A stretch of DNA of 64,000 nt from Pseudomonas sp. GD03919 (GCF_029814935.1 NZ_CP104582.1:3100001-3164000); one strand, 5' to 3'; positions 38,725 to 47,583 are shown, counted from the stretch's first letter. Numbers and translations are program-made. Notes: generated by a model not told the origin, from the letters alone.

Positions 38725-39186
38725 TCAGTGAGAAACGCGGCTGGTACCGTTGACGGTCATGATGCGTACGCGCTCACCGACACGAAACACCTGGTTCGGC
38801 TCGACTTCCTGCACGTAGGCACGCAGGGTGCCGTCATCTTCACGCACGGTGATTTCCACGCCCTGGGTTCGGGTCAGGCCTTCTTCAGCTGCAGCGCCGA
38901 GCAGACCACCGGCAACGGCGCCAACCACCGACAGAACCGTACTGCCGCGTCCGCCACCAAGCGTGCTGCCACCGATACCGCCGACCACAGCACCGGCACC
39001 GGCACCGATTGGTGTCTTGGTCCCTTCGATCTGTACCGGACGCAACGACTCGATGGTGCCCATGCGTACCGTTTGCACCGCCCGGGCCTCATCACGGCTG
39101 TAGGTGTCGCCGGTGAGACGTGACTGACAGCCGCCAAGAACCAGCAGTGCGGCCAGCGAGGTGATGAGCAGAGTAGGTTTACGCAT
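38725..39186 (-). CDS. Glycine-zipper outer-membrane lipoprotein (SlyB/Pcp-like)
   Basis: The 153-residue precursor has lipobox LGGC with C20 as lipidation site. A glycine-zipper stretch spans about 60-98 (GAGAGAVVGGIGG ... GAVAGGLLGAAAE), followed by a small beta-rich C-terminal domain with VEITVREDDGTLRAYVQE. This architecture matches the SlyB/Pcp family of 17-kDa surface antigen-like lipoproteins involved in outer-membrane stability. The ATG at 39186 has a strong GGAGG site. It has its own terminator and is probably monocistronic. Confidence 0.9.
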   Translation of the reverse strand: MRKPTLLITSLAALLVLGGCQSRLTGDTYSRDEARAVQTVRMGTIESLRPVQIEGTKTPIGAGAGAVVGGIGGSTLGGGRGSTVLSVVGAVAGGLLGAAAEEGLTRTQGVEITVREDDGTLRAYVQEVEPNQVFRVGERVRIMTVNGTSRVSH

Positions 39187-39299
39187 AGCAATTCCTCCAG
39201 AGGTATCTCGTCTCATTAGACGCCGGGCACACGCAACTGTCACGACTGAGCCTGAACAATATTTGTTTCTGACAGACCCAGTTCAGCCAGTTCCCTCAC

Positions 39300-40433
39300 T
39301 CAGGCACGCGCCAAGCGCCAGAGCCGGGCGATATCCGTGGTACGCGCCTGCAACTCAGCCGCCGCACCAGCCATCGCCTGCTCCAAGGACAACGGGCCAG
39401 GCGCCAGGCTGAACGCGGCCTCGATACCTGCCTCGTACAGCGCCTGATAGTTGTCGCCCAGGCTACCGGACAAGGCGATGACCGGCACCCCGGCCGCCCG
39501 CGCCACGCGCGCCACGCCAACGGGCGTTTTGCCATGCAGGGTCTGGGCATCCATGCGCCCTTCCCCGGTGATCACCAGATCGGCGTTCGCCATCGCCGCA
39601 GCGAGTCCGGACAACTCGGCCACCAGCTCGATACCCGGGCGGAAGCTCGCCTTGAGAAACACGCGCGCGGCAAAACCAAGTCCACCCGCCGCACCGACAC
39701 CGGGAAACTCGGCGTGATCCTCACCCAGCGCGCTCGCCACGACAGCAGCGAAACGGCCAAGCGCTGCATCCAGTTGCACGACATGCTCAGGCGTCGCGCC
39801 CTTCTGCGGCCCGAACACTGCAGAAGCACCATGCGGGCCGCACAGGGGATTGTCGACATCGGCGGCGACCTCCACCTGCACATCGCTCAGGCGCGCATCC
39901 AGGCTACTCAAATCGAGCCTGTCGAGGTTCGTAAGCGCCGCACCGCCCGGCGCCAGCTCATGCCCCCGAGCGTCGAGAAAACGCATCCCCAGCGCCTGCA
40001 ACAGCCCCATACCCGCATCATTGGTGGCACTGCCGCCCAGCCCGAGGATGATGCGCCTGGCACCCGCGTCAAGCGCCTCACGGATCAACTCACCGGTGCC
40101 GAAACTACTGGCCAGGCGCGCATCACGCTGCTCACACGGCACCCAATGCAGACCGCTGGCTGCGGCCATTTCGATCACCGCCGTGCCCTGCCCCAGCCAG
40201 CCCCAGTGCGCCTTGACCGGCGCCCCCATGGGGCCACGCACCTCGCATTCACGGCGCTCACCCCCGACAGCAGCCAGTACGGCATCGACCGTACCCTCGC
40301 CGCCATCGGCCATGGGCCGCAGCAAACACTCGGCTTCGGGAAAAACCTGCTGCCAACCGCGGGCGATGGCAGCGGCCACGTCGGGCGCGCTAAGGCTCTC
40401 CTTGAAGGAATCAGGAGCAATGACGATTTTCAT
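39300..40433 (-). CDS. Glycerate kinase (GarK/GlxK family)
   Basis: The enzyme phosphorylates D-glycerate with ATP, giving 2-phosphoglycerate in the GarK/GlxK family. The 377-residue protein has the canonical N-terminus MKIVIAPDSFKESLSA, RPMADGGEGTVDAVL (about 39-53), LGLGGSATNDAGMGLLQALG and VITGEGRMDAQTLHGKTPVG with substrate-binding residues. It follows a GntP-family transporter on the same strand, with a REP pair in the 170-bp gap, and the CdaR-like regulator lies upstream. This defines a glycerate or sugar-acid utilisation locus. Confidence 0.94.
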   Translation of the reverse strand: MKIVIAPDSFKESLSAPDVAAAIARGWQQVFPEAECLLRPMADGGEGTVDAVLAAVGGERRECEVRGPMGAPVKAHWGWLGQGTAVIEMAAASGLHWVPCEQRDARLASSFGTGELIREALDAGARRIILGLGGSATNDAGMGLLQALGMRFLDARGHELAPGGAALTNLDRLDLSSLDARLSDVQVEVAADVDNPLCGPHGASAVFGPQKGATPEHVVQLDAALGRFAAVVASALGEDHAEFPGVGAAGGLGFAARVFLKASFRPGIELVAELSGLAAAMANADLVITGEGRMDAQTLHGKTPVGVARVARAAGVPVIALSGSLGDNYQALYEAGIEAAFSLAPGPLSLEQAMAGAAAELQARTTDIARLWRLARA

Positions 40434-40504
40434 GGTAGGTACCTCGAAAGGAGGCAGGCGACCTCTGGTCGCCTGCCGGTAAAGCCTGTTCTGAAAAAGC
40501 CATT

Positions 40505-40577
40505 TATCGTCGCTCCCGCGAAGGCGGGAGCCCAGGACGCTCAGATTCTAGATTCCCGCCTGCGCGGGAATGACGGC
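40505..40577. repeat. REP-type pair of palindromes
   Basis: Two short hairpins lie head to head: CTCCCGC/GCGGGAG at 40513-40530 and TTCCCGC/GCGGGAA at 40553-40570, each with a four-base loop, flanked by CGTCGC and TGACGG ends. This is the common GTCATTCCCGC-type repetitive palindrome. It sits in the transcript between the transporter and the glycerate kinase genes and may protect or split the message. Confidence 0.8.
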
Positions 40578-40603
40578 TTTTTTGCAGAGTGTCCCAAAGC
40601 GAA

Positions 40604-41971
40604 TTACAGCAAAACCAGACTAAGCAGCCAGACAGCGGCCATACCGGCAATGCCCTGGATCAGGGTCGCCATGGTCTGGGCACGGTAAGCGGTTGCCACT
40701 TTCATACGGCTGAACTGGGTCACGACCCAGAAGAAGCTGTCGTTGGCGTGAGAAACGGTCATGGCACCCGCACCGATAGCCATCACGGTCAGCACGCGGC
40801 CCATCTCGCTGTCCAGGCCCAGGTTAGCCAACAGCGGTGCAACCATCGCCGAGGTGGTAACCAAGGCAACAGTAGAAGACCCCTGAGCACTCTTCAGCGC
40901 AGCAGCCACCAGGAATGGCATGAACAGGCCGATACCCAGCGCCGACAGGGTGTCGCCCAGATAACCGGTCAGCGCGGTGGCCTTGAGAATGGCGCCGAAG
41001 GCGCCACCGGCACCGGTGATCAACAGAATCGGCGCCGCCTCTTTCAGGCCGTGAGCCACATGATCATGAAACTGCTGACGCTTGCCTTCACCCTTGAGCA
41101 GCGAACAAGCCAGCACCAGGCCTACCAGCAGCGCGGCAACCGGCTGACCGAGGAAGCTGAGCACGTCGAAGAAAGCGCCAGTACCGAAGGGCTTGCTCGG
41201 GAAAGCAGCGACCGAGCCCAGGCAGATCAGGATGATGGGCATGAAGATAGGCGCAAACGCCTGCCAGGCACTGGGCAGCTTGCCATAGCGGGCACGCAGT
41301 GCGTCGAAATCGACGTTATCGGCGAGCAGTTCGCTCGGCGCTTCTTCCAGCAACTCGTGGTCGTTCTGTTTGAGAAAGCGATTGGCCCACAGCATACCGG
41401 CCACGGCGGTGACCGCTGCGACCAGCAGACCGACCAGAATCACCAGGCCCAGGGAGGTTTCCAGGCCCAGGTTGCCGGCCGCAGCGATCGGACCAGGGGT
41501 TGGCGGCACGAAGGTGTGAGTGGCGTACAGGCCGGTCGCCAGAGCGACGCTCATGGCCACCACGGAGACTTTCATGCGCGCGGCCAGGGCATTCTTCAGC
41601 GAGTTGAGAATGACGTAGCCGGAATCGCAGAACACCGGAATCGATACCAGATAACCGATGATCGACATGGTCAGGGTAGGGAAACGCTGGCCCAGCAGAC
41701 GAATCACCGTCTCAGCCATGGTGATGGCGGCACCGCTGCGCTCGAGAATCACGCCGATGATGGTACCGAGAACGATGACGATACCGATATAACCAAGAAT
41801 GCCGCCAAAGCCGGCCGTCATGGTCTTGATGATTTCGCCACCGGGTAGCTGGTAGGCGAAACCAGCGATCAAGGCAGCGGCCAGCAACGCCAGGAAAGGG
41901 TGCAGTTTCAAGCGGGTAGTGGACAGTACGATGAACGCGATCAGCGCCACCAGGATCAGGACCAGGCCCAT
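40604..41971 (-). CDS. GntP-family gluconate/glycerate permease
   Basis: The 455-residue protein has about twelve to fourteen helices and GntP signatures: LLAAALIAGFAYQLPGGEII, GYLVSIPVFCDSGYVILN, THTFVPPTPGPIAAAGNLG and SAQGSSTVALVTTSAMVAPL. GntP transporters bring in gluconate, fructuronate or glycerate by proton symport. Given the adjacent glycerate kinase, glycerate is the most likely substrate, but this is inference. The ATG at 41971 is chosen because it has a GAGGAG site and the upstream extension is polar. Confidence 0.92.
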   Translation of the reverse strand: MGLVLILVALIAFIVLSTTRLKLHPFLALLAAALIAGFAYQLPGGEIIKTMTAGFGGILGYIGIVIVLGTIIGVILERSGAAITMAETVIRLLGQRFPTLTMSIIGYLVSIPVFCDSGYVILNSLKNALAARMKVSVVAMSVALATGLYATHTFVPPTPGPIAAAGNLGLETSLGLVILVGLLVAAVTAVAGMLWANRFLKQNDHELLEEAPSELLADNVDFDALRARYGKLPSAWQAFAPIFMPIILICLGSVAAFPSKPFGTGAFFDVLSFLGQPVAALLVGLVLACSLLKGEGKRQQFHDHVAHGLKEAAPILLITGAGGAFGAILKATALTGYLGDTLSALGIGLFMPFLVAAALKSAQGSSTVALVTTSAMVAPLLANLGLDSEMGRVLTVMAIGAGAMTVSHANDSFFWVVTQFSRMKVATAYRAQTMATLIQGIAGMAAVWLLSLVLL

Positions 41972-42335
41972 GACCAGTCTCCTCGTTGTTGTTATGACCG
42001 GACTCGGTGTCCGACTGGGAATGCCGACAGGCAGGCAATTGTGGCTCAGCCTCTGACAACAGACCCTGTGCACCGGCACCAAAAATCGAGAAAGCCCCAG
42101 GCCATTTTCCGTTCACCTGCACAATATCGCTCAGCGGCCTGCCGCCCTAGCAGGCTGTTGAAAAACTATCTGCGTTGCCACTGCTGCGTTAAAAACAGGC
42201 TCGTGCGCGAGTCCGATCAAAATGCTCATTTACAGCTCGTAAAGTCGAGCGCGACTCCGACCGTTTTTCGCCTGTTTTTGTGGGGCCGCCATCGGTATTG
42301 CATTGGCTGCCTCGCCTACGTTTTTCAACGGCCTG
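41972..42335. other. gntP-cdaR intergenic region with inserted repeat element
   Basis: The 364-bp gap holds the gntP leader (41972 to about 42150) and then a 185-bp inverted-repeat element (42151-42335) that directly abuts the stop codon of the cdaR-like gene. No gene is seen. Promoter boxes for gntP cannot be assigned with confidence. Confidence 0.6.
42151..42335. mobile_element. 185-bp MITE-like element with terminal inverted repeats
   Basis: The left end CAGGCTGTTGAAAAAC (42151-42166) and right end GTTTTTCAACGGCCTG (42320-42335) are inverted repeats with one mismatch in 16. A second perfect 10-bp inverted repeat, AAAAACAGGC (42191-42200) and GCCTGTTTTT (42270-42279), is nested inside. Both outer ends are preceded by TA plus one base. 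A deleted copy lies at 49044-49105. No transposase is encoded, so it would need help from another element. Confidence 0.65.
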
Positions 42336-43439
42336 TTAGCCATCCAGCAGGCCAAGCCCCAGCGACAACTGCAGGCGCTGATCGAAGCGATTGAGGTCCA
42401 GGCCACTCAACTCGCCTATGCGTTCCAGCCGATAGCGCAAGGTATTGCGGTGAATGCCCAGCGCCTGGGCACAGCTTTGCACCTGACCGTCATGTGCACA
42501 CCAGGCCTCCAGTGTCGCGCGTAGCGTACCTTGTGAATCCTGCGCCAGCACCTGGCGCAGCGGCGCCAGCCAGCCCTGCAACAACCAGCTGTGGCGCTGG
42601 GCATAGAGCAGCGTTGGCAAACGCAATTCATCCAGACGCAGCAGGCGCCGCTCGGGAAAGCGTGCCTGGCCGTAGGCCTGCAGATCGCGCAGCACCAGGC
42701 TGGCCTGGCGCAGCTCGGTCAGGTCATGCAGCGGATCACTGAGCGCCAGCGAAGCCACACCCCACTCGCGTTCATCGGCCTGCTGCAACCAGGCGCGATC
42801 ATCGCGTGTGGCGCTGTAGGGCCGGCACCAGAGCAACTCATGGCGCCCAAGTGGCGCGACCAGATGCTCGCTCTTGCCGCCCAATGTGGCGAGCAAACGC
42901 GCCTGGCGCGGCAAGGGATCGCCCTCTTCATCGAGGTGCAGCAGGCATATCTGGCGCGGCCAGGTCAGTTGCAACCCCAGGCGTTCGGCATCGGCCTCGA
43001 AAGCGGGCAGGCGCAGATGCGGGTCGAGCAACTGGCGCAGCCAGGCTTCCTGCTGATGCCGCTGCCAATGTCGCTCGGCCTGCAGCACGCGATGCTCGAC
43101 CAGCATCTCGGCGGCCATGCGTACCAGTTCGGCATAAGGCCGTACGATGTCGGGTTCCCCGGTGATGCCGAGCACACCGATCAGACGCTCGGCATGCAGC
43201 AACGGCAGATTCACACCCGGTTTGACGCCACGCAGGCAGGCCGCCGCCTGCGCATCGATCTCCACCACGCGGCGGTTGGCCAGCACCAGTTGCGCACCTT
43301 CATGACGAGTGTGCAGGCGGCTGGGATCGCCGCTGCCGATGATCATGCCTTGTGCATCCATCACGTTGATGTTGTGCGGCAGGATGGCCATGGCGCGATC
43401 GACGATATGCTGCGCCAGAGTGGAGTCGAGTTCGAGCAT
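42336..43439 (-). CDS. CdaR-like sugar diacid regulator
   Basis: The 367-residue regulator has an N-terminal sugar diacid recognition domain (MLELDSTLAQHIVDRAMAIL ... INVMDAQGMIIGSGD) and a C-terminal PucR-type helix-turn-helix (GIHRNTLRYRLERIGEL). In E. coli CdaR activates glucarate, galactarate and glycerate genes. Its place upstream of a GntP transporter and glycerate kinase supports control of that locus. The ATG at 43439 gives the standard start. Its TAA stop lies exactly at the edge of the inserted repeat, so the last codons may have been altered. Confidence 0.9.
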   Translation of the reverse strand: MLELDSTLAQHIVDRAMAILPHNINVMDAQGMIIGSGDPSRLHTRHEGAQLVLANRRVVEIDAQAAACLRGVKPGVNLPLLHAERLIGVLGITGEPDIVRPYAELVRMAAEMLVEHRVLQAERHWQRHQQEAWLRQLLDPHLRLPAFEADAERLGLQLTWPRQICLLHLDEEGDPLPRQARLLATLGGKSEHLVAPLGRHELLWCRPYSATRDDRAWLQQADEREWGVASLALSDPLHDLTELRQASLVLRDLQAYGQARFPERRLLRLDELRLPTLLYAQRHSWLLQGWLAPLRQVLAQDSQGTLRATLEAWCAHDGQVQSCAQALGIHRNTLRYRLERIGELSGLDLNRFDQRLQLSLGLGLLDG

Positions 43440-43539
43440 GAAAAACGGCCTCGCGAATGAGGTCGTCATTGTAGGCACGCCTGCGGCGCCTTACGAAGTC
43501 TCCCTCGCAGCGCCGGCGAACCCTTCAGCTAGCCGGGAT

Positions 43540-44067
43540 TCACTCCGCAGCTGGCGCTGCAGCGTTCTCCACAGGCTTGTCATCTGCTGGCGCTTTCGCC
43601 TTGGCCTGATTGCGCCGCGCCTCGACACGCTGGCGTCGGGCCTGCTGCCTGGCATGCAGCGCCTGCGCCGCGGTCACCACACCAACGGGCTGGCCTTGCA
43701 GATCGAGACGTGGCGCATTCTCGGTCATCGCCGACCAATAACGGCCGCCCCGGCACCAGGCGGCAATACCCAGCTTGAGCTGCTCGAGGTTGATCCCGAG
43801 CAGCGACAGATGCTGCTCGGCGTCCTTGAGAATACCCTCTTTCAGCGGCACCTTGGGCGCCGGATTGACCGGGAAGGCCAGGGGGAAGTGCTTTTGCAGG
43901 CGCCATATCGCCTCGACGGCCGGGTCCTTCTCACGCGCCCGGGTCTTGGCCGGTTGCTTGCGCTTTGGCGGCGTCGCGCGCTCGGTCTTTACCTGCTGTA
44001 CCTGCTCTACCTGCTGTTTCTCGGCCCGCAGGCGGTCACGTAGCTCGGCTAATTGTTCAAAACCCAT
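43540..44067 (-). CDS. ProQ/FinO-family RNA chaperone
   Basis: The 175-residue protein has a basic, glutamine-rich N-terminal part, a central FinO domain (DPAVEAIWRLQKHFPLAF ... LKEGILKDAEQHLSLLG ... RGGRYWSAMTENAPRLDLQG) and an alanine/lysine-rich tail. ProQ-type proteins bind structured RNAs and the 3' ends of messages. A GTG four codons earlier (44079) with an AGGA site is an alternative start; I keep the ATG that begins MGFEQLAELRDRL. Confidence 0.9.
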   Translation of the reverse strand: MGFEQLAELRDRLRAEKQQVEQVQQVKTERATPPKRKQPAKTRAREKDPAVEAIWRLQKHFPLAFPVNPAPKVPLKEGILKDAEQHLSLLGINLEQLKLGIAAWCRGGRYWSAMTENAPRLDLQGQPVGVVTAAQALHARQQARRQRVEARRNQAKAKAPADDKPVENAAAPAAE

Positions 44068-44236
44068 CGTTCGGTTCACAGCGTCCTGGTTGGTTCGTGG
44101 CGCAAGGGTAGCGTATGTGCTCGCTTCTTACAGCCTTATTGGCAGATAAAGCAGATCCACTGGCCGCTCAGGCAACGAAGCAGCACATCCGTCGGAGGCA
44201 TCGGGCTTGCCAGGCGCCCACTGCCTCCTAACGAGT

Positions 44237-44722
44237 CTAGCGGGGCTGTGTGTCCGAAAAGCATCGCCATAGGCGAATGACCAGCAGCATCACCAGCCAG
44301 GTATAAATGGCGGCCATCAGATCATCCAGCACGCTGCCCAAACCGCCGCCTACGGCCTCTAAAAGATTCACCGGCGGCAGCTTGAGGGCATCGAACAGTC
44401 GAAACGACACGAAGGCCACCAGGAGCATCGGCAGGCGCGGCATCGAGGCGAGACCCAGTACAGAAACCGGGAAGACCAGATACTCATCGGCCACGATCTG
44501 TGGCAAATCCTCACCCCCCAGCCACATTGAAGACCAATGACACAGGGGGATGGCCGTGACCACCAGAACCATCATGATCGCGGCCTGACGTCTGGCCGGG
44601 TGATTCAGCAACCACCTGGCCAGAGGCAGGCCAAGTAGCGAGCCAAAGGTTCCGGGCATAAGGGGCAGTTGGCCCAGACCCAAGCCTGTTGCCAACTGTA
44701 CGACCAGCATTTCAACCAGCAT
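44237..44722 (-). CDS. PgpA-like phosphatidylglycerophosphatase family protein
   Basis: The 161-residue membrane protein carries PgpA signatures: GLGLGQLPLMPGTFGSLLGL (about 13-32), VADEYLVFPV with the conserved acidic residues, and FVSFRLFDALKLPPVN followed by GGGLGSVLDDLMAAIYTW. PgpA removes the phosphate from phosphatidylglycerophosphate. In pseudomonads the canonical pgpA usually follows the ribH-nusB-thiL genes, so this could be a second, divergent member with another substrate. The ATG at 44722 follows GGAGG. Confidence 0.75.
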   Translation of the reverse strand: MLVEMLVVQLATGLGLGQLPLMPGTFGSLLGLPLARWLLNHPARRQAAIMMVLVVTAIPLCHWSSMWLGGEDLPQIVADEYLVFPVSVLGLASMPRLPMLLVAFVSFRLFDALKLPPVNLLEAVGGGLGSVLDDLMAAIYTWLVMLLVIRLWRCFSDTQPR

Positions 44723-44865
44723 CACGCCTCCAGAGAGTGCGCCTGATGCGCCGACACACCGCACGACCTGCAGGCAGCGGCGAGGCCGGTGCCAGACCAG
44801 TCATGCCTGACACGCCCTTTCACATGTGCAGCCCGCGCAGCGCCATACCCCGCGGGCGGCAATCA

Positions 44866-45882
44866 CTAGGCAGCAGTGGCCAGGGGCAGTATGCGCCCGA
44901 GAATATCGGCCAGCGTCACCACGCCCACCAACTGCCCGTCACGCATCACCACAGCCAGTTGCACACTCGATTTACGCATCAGTGCCAGCGACTCATAGAC
45001 CGGCGTTTTGGCCTCCAGCACGAAAACCTGACGAGCGATTTCCGTAGCAGGTCGCGTATCCGGCTCCAGCAGTGTGTCACGCAGGTGCACCACCAGCGGC
45101 AGGCTGTCGCCCTGCCCCAGGATCAGGATACGAAGGTGGCCCGACTGCGCAGCGGCGAGACGCACATCGGCAACCGTTGCCTGCCATGTGACGTGAACGG
45201 GGACGGCATCACTGGTCACCAGCTCCTCGATCGGCAAGGTGCCCAGATCGATCAGACTGGATATCTGCTGCTGCAACCCAGGTTGAAGGGTTCCAACTTC
45301 AGCGGAGTGCTCAACCAACTTGCGAATGGTCGCGATGTCCTGCCCGCCTACCGCAGCGCTCTCGACCGGCTCGACACCGGACGCCTTAACCAGTCGGTTG
45401 GCAATACGGTTGACCCAACTCAACAGCGGGCGCAGCGGCCAGATGTAGGCGCGCGATACCAGGCCTACGGCAAGCGCCGAACGCTCCGGATGTGCAATGG
45501 CCCAGGACTTGGGCGCCATCTCGCCGACGACCAGATGCAGGAAGGTCACGACGAACAGCGCCAGGGCGAACGACGCTCCGCCAGCCGCCCACTCAGGTAC
45601 ACCCCAGACAACCAGTAACGGGCCGAGCCAGTTATCGACTGCCGGCTTGGTCACCGCGCCCAACGCAAAGGTGCAGAATGTAATGCCGAGCTGAGCCCCG
45701 GCCAGCATCAGGGTCAGATCATTCATCCCGCGCAGCGCGGCCCGCGCCGAACGGCTGCTGGGCGCCAGCTCCTCGAGACGATGACGGCGAGCCCCCAGCA
45801 ACGCGAACTCGATGATGACGAACAGCGCACTGAGCACGATGAGGACAATGGTCACCAATGTGACGATCAGGGGATCATTCAT
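44866..45882 (-). CDS. CNNM/CBS domain membrane protein (HlyC/CorC family), short form
   Basis: The 338-residue protein has an N-terminal CNNM membrane domain with about four helices (IVLSALFVIIEFALLGARRHRLEEL, AGAQLGITFCTFALGAVTKP, GEMAPKSWAIAHPE) and a CBS pair at about 205-330. It ends right after the CBS pair and lacks the C-terminal CorC/HlyC domain that its upstream neighbour has. The family is linked to Mg2+/Co2+ transport. It overlaps the neighbour by 4 bases, so the two are probably cotranslated and may form a heteromer. Confidence 0.88.
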   Translation of the reverse strand: MNDPLIVTLVTIVLIVLSALFVIIEFALLGARRHRLEELAPSSRSARAALRGMNDLTLMLAGAQLGITFCTFALGAVTKPAVDNWLGPLLVVWGVPEWAAGGASFALALFVVTFLHLVVGEMAPKSWAIAHPERSALAVGLVSRAYIWPLRPLLSWVNRIANRLVKASGVEPVESAAVGGQDIATIRKLVEHSAEVGTLQPGLQQQISSLIDLGTLPIEELVTSDAVPVHVTWQATVADVRLAAAQSGHLRILILGQGDSLPLVVHLRDTLLEPDTRPATEIARQVFVLEAKTPVYESLALMRKSSVQLAVVMRDGQLVGVVTLADILGRILPLATAA

Positions 45883-47252
45883 TGGCTTTGCTCCTGCTTC
45901 AACGTCTCGACCAGCGTGACACGTACCTGCGTCGGCACGTATCGCTCAACACGCAGCACTTCGATCACTAGCTGGCGCTCGATGGGCAGGTCGGAAACAA
46001 GCTCCGAGGGATCCTCGGGCAAGGTAATGGTCACGATGTCGCCCTCGGCGGGCAAGGCGCCCAGCTCCGCGATCAACAGGCCTGCGATGGTTTCAACCTC
46101 TTCACAGGGCAGGTCATAGCCAAGCACACGCTCGACTTCATCCAGGTGCACATCACCATCCATGATCCAGATGCCATCACCGCCGGGTATGACCGGATCG
46201 GCGTTATCTTCATCATGTTCATCGTTAATTTCGCCGACGATTTCCTCGGCGAGATCCTCAAGGGTCAGTACGCCGACGAAGCTGCCATATTCATCGATGA
46301 CGCAGGCCAGTTGGTTGTTGGTCTGAATCAGTTCGGCAAGCGCATCCGGTAGTGCCATCAGGGTGGGAATGACCATGGCCGGTCTCATCACCGTTTCGAC
46401 CGTTTCATCAGTATCGCCGTCTGCCAGACGCAACAGTACATCGGTGAGTTGAACGACACCGACAGGCGTGTCTTCGTGAATGACCGGGTAGCGCGTATGA
46501 CCACTGGCCATGAGTTCGCGCAGCTTGCACAGCGTCGTATCGGGAGTCAGCCAGTCAACCTGCGAACGCGGAATCATGGCGTGCTCAACGTCTTGCTGAG
46601 GGAAGTCCAGAATACGATCCATCATCAGCGACAGTTCTACGGGAAGATCTCCACTGTCGCGCGAGTCGGAAATGATGTGCGGCAGGTCGTCAGCAGAAAC
46701 GCTCACATCCAGGTCATGTACCGGTTCGATCCGTAGCAGGCGCAGGAACAGATTGGCCGACTTGTCGAAGAAACCGATCAGCCAGCCGAAGACGGTCAGA
46801 TAGATGAGCGTGGAGCGAGCGAGCCCCCTGGCCATGGGTTCAGCATTGGCGATGGCCAGGTTCTTGGGATAAAGCTCGCCGAAGATCATCTGGATAACCG
46901 TGGCAACCAGCAGCGCAATCAAGGTGCCGACGGTGACACCCACCTCGTATGCAACACCTGCACCGCCCAGCAGAACACCGAGCGACTGCCCTACCAGTGG
47001 CTCAGCCACAAAACCGACCAGCAGACCTGTCACCGTGATGCCCAACTGGGCACCCGACAGCATGAAGCTGGTTCGCTTCGTCACTTTGAGAGCGCGCTTG
47101 GCGGAGACGTTGCCTTCGGCTGCAAGCACCGCAAGGCGGGTGCGGTCGACAGCCATGTAGGCAAATTCCTGGGCGACGAAATAGCCGTTTGCCGCAATGA
47201 TGGCCAGGATAACGAGAGTGCCGAACAGCAGGGTAAGTATCGGCTCGATCAC
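45879..47252 (-). CDS. CNNM/CBS/CorC-domain membrane protein (HlyC/CorC family), long form
   Basis: The 457-residue protein has the CNNM domain (AANGYFVAQEFAYMAVDRTRL, LSGAQLGITVTGLLVGFVAEP, GELYPKNLAIANAEP), CBS repeats at about 215-340 (HAMIPRSQVDWL, HTRYPVIHEDTPVG, IDEYGSFVGVLTLEDLAEEI) and a C-terminal CorC/HlyC transporter-associated domain from about 360. It is probably involved in divalent cation (Mg2+/Co2+) homeostasis at the inner membrane. It is the first gene of a two-gene unit. Confidence 0.9.
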   Translation of the reverse strand: MIEPILTLLFGTLVILAIIAANGYFVAQEFAYMAVDRTRLAVLAAEGNVSAKRALKVTKRTSFMLSGAQLGITVTGLLVGFVAEPLVGQSLGVLLGGAGVAYEVGVTVGTLIALLVATVIQMIFGELYPKNLAIANAEPMARGLARSTLIYLTVFGWLIGFFDKSANLFLRLLRIEPVHDLDVSVSADDLPHIISDSRDSGDLPVELSLMMDRILDFPQQDVEHAMIPRSQVDWLTPDTTLCKLRELMASGHTRYPVIHEDTPVGVVQLTDVLLRLADGDTDETVETVMRPAMVIPTLMALPDALAELIQTNNQLACVIDEYGSFVGVLTLEDLAEEIVGEINDEHDEDNADPVIPGGDGIWIMDGDVHLDEVERVLGYDLPCEEVETIAGLLIAELGALPAEGDIVTITLPEDPSELVSDLPIERQLVIEVLRVERYVPTQVRVTLVETLKQEQSQ

Positions 47253-47346
47253 CGCATCACCCCGTCATATTCTGTTTCAGAAGAGGGTCTACAATCGCTG
47301 GGGCTTGAGGTGTCCACATTGGATCCGAAGTGACAAAGGGACGCCC

Positions 47347-47352
47347 ATTATA
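47347..47352 (-). promoter_or_regulatory. Candidate -10 box for the CNNM gene pair
   Basis: The minus strand reads TATAAT, a perfect -10. No good -35 lies 16-18 bases upstream, so an activator may be needed or the match is chance. The leader would be about 88 bases. Confidence 0.35.
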
Positions 47353-47553
47353 TTACTTCCAGGGCCTCACACTACTTCGACGATCACCGCAGCGATGCGG
47401 GCGCAGACCCGCCACGCGTGGCTTACGCCAGTGGCAGGGCGATTCTTAACATTTGAACACACATCCAGTCGCGCCCCTGAACGGCTGGCAAGGCAGGTAA
47501 CCAGGCGCCGACCATGGCCCCGGCTCACCTCACCGCCCCGCGTAACCATGCCC

Positions 47554-47583
47554 GGTGACAGGAAAGCCAGACGACCTGTCACC
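47554..47583. other. Hairpin downstream of pdxH
   Basis: GGTGACAGG (47554-47562) and CCTGTCACC (47575-47583) form a perfect 9-bp stem with a 12-base loop. There is no T-run on either strand, so termination would have to be rho-dependent or absent. It lies 37 bases past the pdxH stop. Confidence 0.45.
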
